A stretch of 64,000 nucleotides of DNA from Whalleya microplaca. Taxonomy: Eukaryota > Ascomycota > Sordariomycetes > Xylariales > Xylariaceae. Of the stretch, positions 51,901 to 64,000 are shown in pieces; position 1 is the first letter of the stretch; each line of letters starts with the position of its first letter. The stretch lies in NCBI GenBank assembly GCA_022497155.1, contig MU385769.1, positions 124,001-188,000 of the forward strand. The letters run 5' to 3'. The notes beneath the pieces are model-generated. The model was given only the letters and a program-made list of their open reading frames with translations, was not told the DNA's origin and did not search any database. Made by a program: the position numbers and the translations under genes.

Positions 51901-54470
51901 CTTATATCTCGTATTATTTTTAATAAGTTTTAGCTTTAATAACTATATAATAATACCGATATAACGTAATTAAATAAAAAGCCGTTAGTTTTTATATACC
52001 ACTAAACAAATTACTTATAGATTATTATAATAAAGCTTTAAAATATTAAAATATAAGGTTAATAAAGCTTAAATTAATTTAAGGTTTAGCTATTTTAAAA
52101 TAGCAAATAGCTTATTATATATATAATACTACTATTTATACCTTATATTATATTAGTCCTTAACCTTTAATTTAATATAAAAACCCTTTAAGGTTTAAAG
52201 AAATATCTTTTATAAACTGTTCGAATATATTTATCTCGAGCTATATACCCTAAAACTAATACCTTTATTTCGGCTATTAATATCGTAATTGTATTTTAAA
52301 GTCTTACTTTTTATAATATTACTTTTCCGAATAGTATTAAAATATATCCTTATAATAATCTTTTCGTCGCTTTATTATTAGCGAAAGAAATATTACTAGC
52401 TATTATTAAAGCTTCCTTATACTTTCCGTTAAATTTTAAAAATAGGAATTTCGTAAAATATAGATATTAGATTATTTAATCTGCTGCTTTATAATAAATA
52501 GTCGATAAATTAGTTAAATATCGGGATAATTATATTACTGCTTTTATAACGTCTAGTCTAATAGTTATAACGGCATATAAAATCGACTTAACCTTTATTT
52601 AATATAAATAAATCGAGCTTTTAGAAACTTATCTGTCGTTTTTCTCGAAAGAAAATAAAATATAGCCGAAATTTTATAATATTTAACCTATTTTTCGCTA
52701 AAAACGAATAATCGATTATAAAAGTTTATAATACGCTTTTATAATTGGGTTTTTTAACTTATTATTAATAAAATAACGTAACGTAAAGTTCTCGATTTTA
52801 TTAAAAACGTCGGCCGATAGCTGAGCCATTTAAATTCTCGAGTACAAGTTATCTTTAAAATAATCGAACGCTAAAAATCTTTAGGAGCTACTCGATAGTT
52901 ATATCGGCTTAGCTAATTAATTAGGCGCTAATAAATAGTAAAACTTTATTATCTAATTCGGAAAATATATCGCTAGCTAAAATATATCTTTAATATTTAA
53001 ATATAACTAAAAAACCGATCTTTTCCTTATAGTTTTATTAGTTTATATTATTATTAACGATAGCTTTAAAAAAGTTAACCGAAAAAATTAAAATGCTCGT
53101 AATCGGTATATAATCCGCAAAAAAAAGCCCGAAATACTTAACGGCGGCAGTATTTTCTATACGTAATTAATAAATTTAAGCTAGTTTATAATAAAAGCTA
53201 AAAAATAAATAGTTTCCGCCTATAGTTATCTAATATAACTCGGACTTAAAGCCGAAAACATTAATTACCTCGGATAAAGACGTATTAATATTTACGAAAA
53301 AAAAACGCTATAAATATTATAATCTATAAAAATTTACCCCCGGAAAAAATTAGTCGCCTTTTTAAAGCCCCCGTTAGCCGGGCTAAAAAATTGCCAAATA
53401 GCTACCGATAAATTCGCTAAAAACTATAAGTTATTAAAATATATAATCGCAAATATCAAACTATAAAAATAAATTACTAACTATTTAAAAAAGTAACAGT
53501 TTTAATAAGCCTATTTTTTTTAAACTACCGTATATTTTATTTCGTAACTTTAGAAATCGATTAAGCCCGGCCTTTTTTTAATAAATCCCGTTTTGCTAAA
53601 AAATACGGCCTTTTTTTTTAGCTAATAAAAAAGCTACCTTCCCGGCGTACCGGTAGGCCAGCCGTAATAAAATAGCGGCGCAAAAAAGCTTACGTCTCCG
53701 ATATTTATTTAGTAACTAATTAAAGGAAATTACTACTGGCGTAAAAAAAGCCGCATATATATAACGCTAAAAAAGTTATAGCAGCTTTATAATTACCTAA
53801 ATAGCTTAAAACGCAAAAAACACGCTTTAAAAGCCCGTTAAAAATAACTTAATATTAAAGCCGAACGAGTTAAACGTACTAAAATTCTTAATATATTATT
53901 TAAAAAAATTAAGCCATTTCTTATAAGCGGCATTTAAAGTAATTAATAGATTTAGCAATAGGATAATTATTAACTAAAACGCGATTTAAAATCCAAGATT
54001 TTAACGTTATCGGTAGTTTTTAACGATATAAAACAATCGTACTAAAATTTATATAAAATATAAAAGAAATAAAAACAAATAAACATTCTAAGTTATATAA
54101 AATATAACGTAAAAAGGCATATTTAAAAAAATGCTATAAGATATAATAGGAATATAATTAAATTAGTATTAATTAAAAGCCCGAAAGATTTTTTAAAATT
54201 ACATACGGCATTTTATTACTAGAAAAGTTACTTTTATTTACTAGCAAAATATATTAGCAAAAAGTACCCTATTTATTTATATCTTTAATAATTAAACCGA
54301 TTAATTAGCTTATTAAATTAAACACTCTTTTTTAAGTCTAAAACGGAAAAAAGGCATAAGTTATATTAACTATATATAAATTTAATTCTAGTTATATATA
54401 TAACTAAATAAATAGTTATACGTATAAACTATTTAGCTTAATTATTACATATATTTAACAACCTAGCTAA
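48986..54470. other. RIP-degraded stretch without assignable genes
   Basis: AT-rich with a GC-richer sub-region at 50390-50900, where short motifs related to ACCGGTCGTTCGGTAAAA recur (listed separately). Many CpG survive at 52600-53900, suggesting a formerly GC-rich coding source, but I cannot follow or name a frame. Confidence 0.45.
50733..50871 (+). repeat. Recurring CCGGTCGTTCGGTAA-like motif
   Basis: TAAACCGGTCGTTCGGTAAAA (50733), TAAACTATTCGTTCGGTAAT (50808) and CAAACCGACTGTTCGATAAA (50848) are three related copies. Inverse forms (CCGAACG) occur near 50434 and 50721. This could be a decayed satellite or coding repeat. Confidence 0.5.
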
Positions 54471-54513
54471 CGGTTAAAATCACTAGTTTAAGCGGTTAAA
54501 ACCACTAGGTTAA
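54471..54513 (+). repeat. 22-bp direct repeat, two units
   Basis: CGGTTAAAATCACTAGTTTAAG is followed at once by CGGTTAAAACCACTAGGTTA. The differences are transitions. Confidence 0.7.
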
Positions 54514-57154
54514 TATAACTTAATTAGATATAATTAAATAGTCTAAATACCTATCCCGCGGTACTTTTTATTAATAAATAAATATATATATCCTATATTT
54601 TTAACTCCCGTATAATTTATTTAATATTTTTTAAACCTTTTTAATAATTTATATTATAATATTTAATTAGCTCCGATTTTTTTAAAACTGCAATAAAATT
54701 TAAACGCACTCGTTTTTTTATTTTATTTCATTTAATTTAACTTTTAACGAAAAATTAATTTTTTTATATATAGGTTCGATTTTTTAAGGGCAATTTAATT
54801 TAACACTTTCTTTTTAACTTTTTTAATTTTTTTAAATTACTTTCTGCCGGCGCTATTAATAAAAAAAGCATAAGGCTATTTATAATACGTTTTATTACTC
54901 GGCCTTTAATAGTTACTAGCAGTTAATTTACTCGCTGCCGCTATTAAAAAGACTTATTATATAAAGATCTTTTTTTATATTATTATTCTCCCGGGCCGGC
55001 TGCGTTAAAGGTATTACGTCTTTTTGCGGCGCCGATACTTACAGAATTAAAGCTATTACTACATTTTCGGCCATACTATAAATATTTACCGGCAGTAGCT
55101 ATATTTTATTTACGTTTTTTTGCCGCCGAGGCACTACCTTAGGATCAAGCTCTAGTAATAACCTTATAGCTTTATTTAATAACAGCTGGTTATTTTTTCA
55201 AGTTTACTAATAGCTATATATATAGCTTAATTCTAATAAAATCACAGCTTTTAGTAGCTCTAAAATCGTATGCTAATAAAGCAAGCTGTATTTTTATAAA
55301 TACGCGTATATATACTTTACTTATATTTATCGATTATTTAATATATTTTTAGCCAACTAATATTATTTAAATATTATATAAAAAACCCGATAGCTAAAAT
55401 AATAACAAAAGTTCATTATTACTAACACCTTATTGTAATTTCAAATTCGATTTTTTTGCTCCTTATTATAGCGGATTATATAGTAATTTTTAAAAGATAT
55501 ATTATTAGTGGTTTCTCTAGAACTAATAATCCTGGAAAATAGCTATTTAAGGAGGACGAGTATCTATTCTAGCTTATTAAAGGCGTTTTTAACACTCCCT
55601 AGCTAACTTTTAACTAAATTTCTTTTTAACCCGATCGAACGCTACCTTTACTGCTTAATAAAGCTGCTTTAAATTTGCAAATCGATTTTTTAAAAACCTT
55701 TTTAAAAAGCCGCGAGACTATTTAATTCTTCCTGTTTTTTTAATGCCGAAATTCCGGTGCTATTTTACTACAAATTTAGTAAATTCGTAAATAATAAGAT
55801 AATAAGTGTTTTTTAAATAACTAATAATCAGTTACTAATATAAGAACTTTTATAAAATGACCTGCCTTTTAAAAAGCCTTTTTTATAGCTAAATAAATTG
55901 CGGCTTTTTAAATATTGGGAGATAAATGTAGTTAGGCCTCGTTACGTATTATAAAGGTAAGCTTTTAGGCTTATACCGATACCTTATATTAGCTTAGAAC
56001 TTAAGAACTATATATTTTTATAGCTTATGAATGTTTTCTTTAAGCGTATAATATGCCATTAGCGTTATTTTTATACTTTCGACCTAACTTTAGCTTAGTT
56101 AAGCTAACGTAACTATAGATAAGCCGGCGGCTAATAACGTATATACCTTTCTAAAAACGAATTTTACGGTTTTAGGCATTTAATAGTCTGACAGTATATT
56201 AGCCTACTTAAAAATCTTCTAAATTATCGACTTTACGGATATTAATAACTAATTATTTTATTATAAAAGGCTATTAAAAGCTATTATTAATTATTTAATT
56301 ACTTTATTAAGCAAGCTATAAAAAGTTATAAATAGTTTGGAAGGTAATTTTATATTATTATTAAATTAAATTATTATTAAAATAATAATTGCCTTTTTTT
56401 TATATTTTTTTGTTTTTTTTTAGTTTTTCTATCTTTTTATATTAAAAGCTTTACTTTTTTTTTTATTATTGCTTTTTTATTATATACTTATTCGATATTA
56501 AAGTTCCTTTTTTATTTTTCCTTTTATTATTGCCTTTTTATTATATATTTACCCGAAATTAAATTTCCTTTCTTTTTTTTTCCTATTTTTTTTCCTCTCT
56601 TATTTTTTCCTTTTTATCTCTCCCTTTATATTTTTTTATTATCCCAGCTTTAACAAATTAAAAAAGTATTAATTAAATAAGCTATTATATTAATATACTA
56701 CTTTTTTTCTATTTATTTCGAGCTATTTCTATAATACCGGCAACTTAAAAAATATACCTTATATTAAAAAAGGTATAAAATCTAATAGAAAAATAGGCAG
56801 ACTATTTTAATTATTTATTACTATATTAATTTAATTATTATAGGATTTTTACTTTATTATTATAGCTAACATTTAAAAAGCGTACGCTATTATTTCGTTA
56901 TATACCACTATTTATAGGGACTATTTTCGATTTTTTTAAGCTATTTTAAATTAATCGTAACTATAAACTATTTATTCCCGGTAAAAGCTTTATTACAAGT
57001 TCAAACTTAATAAGTTTATATTTTTATCCGTTAATATATTTCCTATTTTTTATATCGAAAACTGTAATAAGTTTAATTACGGACGTTATTTTATAATATA
57101 TAAGAAATGTTTTAATTAAATAATATAATAGCTATACGGGATATTTTTGTTTTA
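54514..57154. other. AT-rich DNA with a less mutated patch at 55.0-56.1 kb
   Basis: Between about 55000 and 56100 CA, TG and TGA occur more often than elsewhere (for example GAGGCACTACC near 55128 and AAATGACCTGCC near 55856), so RIP has been lighter or the DNA is younger. No coding frame or terminal repeat was recognised. From 56390 to 56640 there are long pyrimidine tracts (TTTTTTTCCTATTTTTTTTCC) on the plus strand. Confidence 0.45.
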
Positions 57155-57515
57155 ATTATATAGGCACTATTTATAAATACTGATTCGGAGAATTCCATTT
57201 CTTTTAGTATAATTTGCGAGACGAAGTCTTAATATTGTAGCATTCGAAATTAAGGGGCCTAACCTTCCTAACCTTAGCTTTTATAGCTTACCTGGCGTTT
57301 TTTTATCTCCCGAAAAAAAAAGAAAATAAATATATTATATAAACTGTCGAAAGCTTTACTTATAAATATATTTAACGGGAGAAGGTAATTATTATATAGG
57401 CACTATTTATAATTGCCACTTAGAAAATTCGATTCCTTTTAATATTATTTATAAGGCGAAAGCTATAAATTACACTATCGGCGTAATAATAAGGCCGACT
57501 AGCTTCCGTCTTAAA
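57155..57515 (+). repeat. 236-bp tandem duplication (second copy partial)
   Basis: ATTATATAGGCACTATTTATAA starts at 57155 and again at 57391. Downstream blocks (GAGAATTCCATT against GAAAATTCGATT, and GGGGCCTAACCTTCC against AAGGCCGACTAGCTTCC) keep the 236-bp offset up to about 57515. Confidence 0.7.
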
Positions 57516-57739
57516 ACACTACCGTATATATAATAAAAAGGTTAGTAACCTTTTTAACTTTTTATTATTATTACTATTTAATTATTATAGAATTATTACT
57601 TAAAGCAGCCGGCTGCCGGTAGTTTTATTAAAGTTAAAGCTTTTTATAATAAAAAAAATAAAAGCTTTAACGGCTAATTAATAATTACGCTTTTAATTAG
57701 CTTTTATAAGTAAATTTAAAAGGACGGACATTTAATACT

Positions 57740-58460
57740 GCCTTAAAAAATGGGAGAAGCTATTAGAGATATATATTACTAAAACCGCAAAGCTTATGGA
57801 AAAAGTTATAATTTAGGCTCTCGAGAATTCCTTTAAGCTGCTTAAGCGCCATATAATATTTAAAGAATATTATAATTACCTAAAGGAATTTATTAATAAG
57901 GCTGTTATCCGGTAAAGCGGGCTTTTAATTAGTATTATTTTAAGGAGTTTATTAATAAGGCTGTTATCCGGCAAAACGGGCTTTTAATTAATATATTCGA
58001 ATGCGAAAAATATTAGATGTTTATATTAAATAAAAATATATTTAATTGTTATAAAATAGAAAAAATTAAGCAAAAAATATATATTTATAATATACCGACT
58101 TAAATTTATTACGTTTATTAAATAGGAATATCCGATTAAAAAATTAAGGAATATATCGGAAGAAACTTTTATAAAACGAGGCTTTCTATTATTTTTATAC
58201 CTTTTAATTTAAAATTTTTCGTAAAAACTATAACAGTCGTTTTATTATTATACTCCTATAGTTTACGGTATCTTATAAAGCTAAATGTGCTAAAATTTAA
58301 TCTTAACTAATAATACCCTTATCTTATAGTATATTTAAATATACCCTTAAGGCTACCGTACCTTAATTTCTTTACACCTGCCTATATCGCAAAAGTCATT
58401 CTTTAAGACTATTAAATATAAGGAATTTATATCAGATTTTTAATGCGGTAGCTAGTTATA
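57740..58460 (+). pseudogene. Decayed coding frame broken by a 59-bp duplication
   Basis: A plus frame reads CLKKWEKLLEIYITKTAKLM, ALENSFKLLKRHIIF and EYYNYLKEFINKAVIR, a helical and charged sequence with one RIP-type stop. It then enters a 59-bp tandem duplication (57892-58009). As 59 is not a multiple of three, the frame resumes from the second copy, which continues NGLLINIFECEKY and on through SLRYLIKLNVLKFNL and IYIRFLM to about 58460. The family is not recognised. The order of events, duplication before or after RIP, cannot be told. Confidence 0.45.
57881..58000 (+). repeat. 59-bp tandem duplication
   Basis: ATTAATAAGGCTGTTATCCGG followed by GGGCTTTTAATTA occurs at 57892 and 57951. Differences are transitions (GGTAAAGCGGG against GGCAAAACGGG). 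Confidence 0.8.
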
Positions 58461-58989
58461 AAGTTATCTAATATAACCTATAAATAATTTAACTACTTAG
58501 GCTATTAAATAAATAAGTAAAAGGTATATATCTATTAGTTAACCAATCAGATTAAGTATTAAGGTAATATATATTAATTTAAATTAAATTCTAACACTTA
58601 GCTTTATAAAATACCTAATAAGCGATTTTTATAGCCACTTATAATTACCTCTCTATCTTTATTATAACCACTTTAATTTAAATCGGACTATTAATTTTAT
58701 TATTTATAATATAATATATTATACTATTAAATATACTTAATCTAATATATAAAAAATACGCTTTTATATTTAATTCTACTAACTTACCTTTTTACCTCTT
58801 TTATATCCCCTAATATTTACGTTTAATTTAATATATCTTCCAAATATCGTTTATACCTAACTCCCGTTTTATTATTATACGTATTATTATTATCTTATAT
58901 TATCTTAAATATAAGAAAGACTATATTTCTATCGGTTTTGCCGTATATAACTTTATTTCTTATACCGATACCGACTATAAAAAGTTTTA

Positions 58990-60040
58990 AAAAAGTATTT
59001 TCCTAAAAGTAATATAGTAATATTAACTTATTTTAAGGCTACCAGTATAACTAATAAATATAAGCCACTATAATAAAACTACTATAACGTTTATACTAAT
59101 ATAAATATCCCTAAGCTTTACGACCTTAAGAAAGCAATCGAAACTTATAATATTTAAATTATTTTAAACGATATTTTATAATAGGTTTTATATAAAAACG
59201 GCTACGCCGTTTATAATCTAAATATTAATAACTAAAATTAAAATTCTTTTTTAATAAATATAACCTTATTACGGATTAATAAAAAGATTTAAACACTTAT
59301 ATAAATAATTAGACTAAATATGCCTCGCATACTCGGCATATTATTTCTTATATATAAAAAGTAATAAGCCGCCTTCGATATTGTAATAAAAGCGGCCCAA
59401 ATTTATAATAAAAACGAGAAAAAATAAGCTATGTCTTTTATATTTAAAACTACTAGTTTATTTAAATAATAATAATAAATTAGTATAAATAATAATACTT
59501 TCGAAAATACCCATAATTTTAATAATATATAAAATAATATAATATATATATTAGCTCGGTTTATTAGCGCCTAATATTAAAGTAGCGCTACTTACACTAA
59601 TGCCTAGTTTATATATAAAAGTTGCCAGAAATATTTAAAATATTAATAAATGTTATAAATTAAATATAAATAAACAGATAATATATATATTAAGTTAGCT
59701 ATTTTATAAATAGCTTTATTCGAAAACTTAAGATTTACTTTACCCGCCCGTTATTTTAGCTATTATAATATATATATAAAATAACGAAAGGATTACGGTA
59801 TATAATAAATATTAAGGCCTTTTATTACTAATATTACGTTTTACCCGTTCCGAAACAGTCGGTTAGTTAATCTTTTTATACCCGGCTATAGCTTCTTAAC
59901 CCTTAAAATTGCCTATAATTAGCGATCTTATATTAATACAATCAGCACCTAATATACGGGCAGAGTATATAAGCAGCCCGCTAAGGTCGAGCTTTCGGCC
60001 GGCAGTTATTACCGTTATATAAGTAACTTTTAAATTTTAT
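58990..60040 (+). pseudogene. Long decayed coding frame, function unknown
   Basis: A plus frame stays readable for over 300 codons with only TAA/TAG stops. It includes INIPKLYDLKKAIETYNI, YKNGYAVYNLNINN, LNMPRILGILFLIYKK, AAFDIVIKAAQIYNKNEKK and, after a run of four stops that would be poly-Gln, RPFITNITFYPFRNSRLVNL and FIPGYSFLTLKIA. It closes in a GC-rich stretch, KQPAKVELSAGSYYRY (59972-60018). Charge pattern and continuity argue for a real former protein of at least 35 kDa. I do not recognise the family and cannot fix its start. Confidence 0.5.
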
Positions 60041-62697
60041 AGCTTGCTACACTATCGACTCTTATATTTATTTCCGTTATTTTTTTTCTCTTTTTTCCCT
60101 TTTTAAATATAGCTATAAACTAAATTAAAAATATTACCGAATATATTATAGCTACTAAAGTAACTAGCTAATTTATTCAGTCGGATAAAAGCAATTATAA
60201 TTTAGGAACTAATAATTATATTAATTTAAACATTAAAACGTCCCTAGCTTTTTTATTTATTTAAGGCTTTAAGTAATACTAAAAGTGCCTATTATAAGTG
60301 CCCAATAAATAGCAATAGGCGTAACTTTATATAAAAAGTTTAACGGAAAAAATCTTTTAAGTTAATTTTATAACTTAGCTAATATATTATAATATTAAAT
60401 TAAAAATAAATAAACTAACTTACTTTATAAGCTAAGCTTTATTACAAGCAAATCTTAAATAGTTAAAAAGTATATTTATTAATTACTAAAAAAAAGTCGC
60501 ATAAATTATATATAAAATAATTAGTAATAATTTTAAAATTAAAATTTCTAATTAAAATAAAAATCGAAAAAAAAAACGTTAGTATATATTATACCCGTAA
60601 TAATTATAATTAATATATAATAAGCATACGGATTAGCGACTTTATATTACGTTAGTTATTAGCAAAAACTCCACGCAAATAAATTAATACCTATTTACTG
60701 TTATATCTATTAATAACCCTTTATTTGTCCCAAACGCTTATAAGTTTTTAAAGCGATATATATCTAACTATTTTATCTCTACCTTTAATAACTCGAAACA
60801 CGTTTTAAGCCGAAAATAAAAGCGGTAAGTATATATTATATAACGTATTTTTAATAAAAACCAGAAATTTTTTGCCAGATTTTCTATTTAGCGCTATAGC
60901 GAAACAATATTATAAAAAATAAAATAAACCGGTAATAATTATTTTAATAATATATATTAATTTAAATATTTATTTAATATCGCTCGAAATATTAAATAAT
61001 AAAATAAAACGTATTATTTATAAATTATTTAATATATATTTAAAAACAGTCGGTAATTTTCGGTATATATTTATAAATAGTATTTAGGTTTTATTAAATC
61101 CGCACTTAATCTTATAAAAATGCTATCTCGAGTTAATTAAACTAATATTTAATAAAGTTTTAAGCTACATAATTTAAGTAAGCAAAATATATAAAAACAA
61201 TATTAAAAAATTATTAAAATAAACAAAAGTAGTATTAATATTAGTTTTTTATTAAGCTATAAATAAAGTTATTTTATTTATACTTATAAATCTATTTAAA
61301 GGCACTAAAATTAAAAATATATTATATAATTAAAATAAATAAATACCGAATTTCGAAATCGATAAATATATAGTTCTTATTCCTTAATTAACCTTTTTAC
61401 GCCCCTTAAAAAAATCTCGGTACCTATTAATATTTCGCTTTCTTTATTATAAATATCGTATATAATTACTAGCTCCTATCGGTTACTATTAGCGTAAACT
61501 CGAACAAAATAGGCACGCGAATATATTTTCTAGCTCTGCCTAATAATCTACCGTAAAGCCGTCCGGGAATTTTCGAAAGGGATATCTTTTTTAAATATTC
61601 GTATTTCGAAAAGTTATATATAAGTTATTAGTTAATATTCTTAAACTTTTCTTTTTTCCTTTAATTATTTAATTTTAATATATAAATAAAATACGCACTA
61701 TTTAAATTTAGTTATAAAATAACCGGGATAAATTTTTAACCGTATTTAATTACTTAAACTAAAAAATAAATTCGCAAAAATTAAGTCGCTTAATAAATAA
61801 ACTTTACTAAAATATATTTTATTAATTTATAAAAAGGGTATCCGGAATAGCATATAAAATAGTAAAATAGCATTAGCTTTTTATAAAACGCGACAATATA
61901 AAATCAGGCTATAACTAAAATAATAATTAATATAATATAATAAATCGAGTTTTATTAAGTAGCATTTTGGCGCTTTTAGTTAAAATAAGCACTTGCTATA
62001 GTTATAGCTAGAAGCTGTAGCGGATATATAAATAAATAAAATTTATTATTTAGGTAGGTATATATATTCCGTACTATATTATTTTTAAACTAAAGGAAAG
62101 TATTAATAGCGAGGCTAAAATATTAAAAGTAATTACGATTATTATTTATTTGTTATTATAAAATAATAATTATTTAAAAAGGTTTTTATTTAAAGCTAAA
62201 GGGTAATATTAAAGTAGTTTATGCTTTTTTTACTACTTAAATTAGTCGGCGCTTAAAAATATATATAGCTAAAATAAGTTTAAATTGCGGTAAATTTTCG
62301 GCTTAAGCTTAACGGAAGGCTTTTATTATAAGCGTAAGCGTTTTAAGGCGTTTTTTTAATACTTTTATATATATTTTTATTAAATAGCGTTCGAAACTAT
62401 AAGGCGGGTTATAGCTAGTAATAAGCTTTATATAAAATTATATAATATCCGATTAATAAACTTTTTTAACTTTTTTAAAAACTTAATTTTATAAGAACGA
62501 AAATATAAATTATATAATAAAAAAAAAACATTATTTTTACTATTATAAAAATAACTAAAACTAAAGAAGGGAAAGTTTTATTAGTATATATAAATACGAC
62601 CTAATGGCGCTTATATTAGCAATAAAAAAAATACGTACTATAAATATATATTGGCGACATAGGGCTAAAAGTAGTACGGGCTTACGTATAGCCGCCG

Positions 62698-62698
<1 letters not shown>
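60041..62698. other. RIP-degraded stretch, no supported gene
   Basis: Composition as in the rest of the window. A GC-richer pocket near 61490-61600 keeps CpG. Nothing assignable. Confidence 0.45.

Positions 62699-62738
<40 letters not shown>
62699..62738. repeat. (TA)n microsatellite
   Basis: About 20 uninterrupted TA units follow GCCGCCGCTAA. Longest pure dinucleotide run in the window. Confidence 0.95.
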
Positions 62739-62742
<4 letters not shown>

Positions 62743-64000
62743 CTTTGCTATTTTTTTATATATTTTCCTTATATTAATTAAGTTATTATACTTTTTATTA
62801 TTTTATTTTATATTAATAAATTATTATTTCGTATTTTTGTTATCCAGTTTTTTAGGTATAAACGAAAAAAATACCGCATGTAATAATAACAAATAACTTA
62901 TAAGATTTGCCGTTTTTTTTATCGTTAGAGCTAGAAGCTTTATAGCTTTTTTTATTCTTTTTTTTTTTTATCCCGGCAAAAGTAAGGCTGTTATTTATTT
63001 TAAACCACTACAAAAAAAGCTATTATAAAATATAACGGAAAAACGATATAATAATCGCTAACCTGATATTAAAAATACCTTATATTATAAAAGTATTATA
63101 TATAGTTTTTAGGTATTATAACTAACTAGTTTATATACGTAATCCCATAGGGAAAATATGTGGCCGCTTTTTTATATATAAAAAGCTATAGTAAGCTATA
63201 AGTGCTAGGGTTTTAATATAAAATTATTATGCCTATAAAGGCAGCTATATTAGGCGTTTATTAGGTATAGTTAATATATAAAAACTTGCGTTTAGCTTAA
63301 AAGTAGTTTTTTAAAAAAAAAAATCGCTTATATTTTTATAGCCTATAATTAAAAACAATATTATTAGTAAAGTTATAGCCGGCTTATATATAAAATTATT
63401 AATTAGTATTTTAATTAAAATCGGCCGCGTATTATTTTTTTTATTTATAATAAAGGCCCGGCTTTAAAATATATCTCTATTAAATAGCTCTAGTTATATA
63501 TTAGTTATATTCATAAAGTAATTAGTATAAAGTTATTATATTAAAAGCCGCCGAGAAGTTTTATTAACTTTTAATATAAATTTAGCCGGAAGTACTTTCG
63601 GGAAAAACTATTATTAATTATATTAAATAAACAGTTTTAATATAATTTTTTAATATTTTTTAAAATATATTCTATAATAATTATATTATATAAAACGTTA
63701 GAATAATAAATCTCGCGACGCTAAAAATCGGGAACAAAAGTAATCGAAAGCTCGGAATTACGTTCGATATTAAAATATAATATAAATTTATTTTATTTTT
63801 AGGCTTAACTATATCTTATATTATGCCATTAATTAGAAGTTAATTATAATAAGCGCCCGATAATATAGTAAATAAATATATATTTAAATGCTTATATTAA
63901 ATAAAAAAAAATATACCTAAAATAAAATAAATATATAAATTAAATATAATAAGTTAATAAGTAAATTTTTACGTTAAATATTATTTTAGTTTATAATAAA
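62739..64000. other. RIP-degraded end of window
   Basis: AT-rich with TTTTTTTTT tracts near 62940-62970 and a short, less mutated patch at 63140-63260. No gene or terminal repeat was recognised. Confidence 0.45.

Noticed and set aside
1..64000. Mitochondrial or plastid origin because of AT richness
   Set aside because: Nuclear LTR retrotransposons, transition-only copy divergence and absence of any organellar gene argue against it.

Overview
This window looks like one AT-rich, repeat-dominated block of a filamentous ascomycete (Pezizomycotina) genome that has been heavily hit by repeat-induced point mutation (RIP). TpA is everywhere, CpA and TpG are scarce, and the surviving cytosines sit mostly in CpG, CpC or CpT. 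TAA and TAG stops saturate almost every frame while TGA is rare, as expected when CAA, CAG and TGG codons mutate by CpA to TpA. Wherever two copies of a sequence can be compared, essentially all differences are C/T or G/A. No intact housekeeping gene, tRNA, rRNA, CRISPR array or bacterial-type operon was recognised.

Layout. 1-2.5 kb: decayed sequence with one coding-like frame. 2.54-3.29 kb: a large inverted repeat that resembles a foldback or MITE-type element. 3.3-8.9 kb: featureless RIP sequence. 8.93-9.70 kb: remains of a host-type gene with in-frame 34-codon repeats followed by a domain matching the fungal Est1-type family. 13.02-13.79 kb: a less mutated island bounded by 123-bp direct repeats. 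14.8-14.9 kb: a 24-bp minisatellite. 19.556-31.050 kb: an 11.5-kb Ty3/Gypsy LTR retrotransposon on the minus strand with 228-bp LTRs, a primer binding site, a polypurine tract, recognisable RT, RNase H and integrase remnants, and about 3.5 kb of extra coding-like sequence after integrase. 36.1-36.8 kb: a decayed frame running into five 54-bp tandem units. 40.1 kb: a short intact ORF. 41-43 kb: long decayed frames of unknown function. 45.064-47.500 kb: a compact 2.4-kb LTR element on the plus strand with 246-bp LTRs, a perfect 5-bp target duplication and one RIP-stopped gag-like frame without pol. 48.2-49.0 kb, 57.2-57.5 kb and 57.9-58.0 kb: tandem duplications. 57.7-60.0 kb: more decayed coding frames. 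62.7 kb: a (TA)n tract.

The only system-level reading I can support is transposon biology. An autonomous-type Gypsy element and a gag-only LTR element sit among duplicated gene fragments, and all appear silenced by RIP. The best candidates for something new are the extra open frame downstream of integrase in the large element and the gag-only small element. Function was read by eye from decayed frames, so family names rest on motif order and spacing, not on a search.
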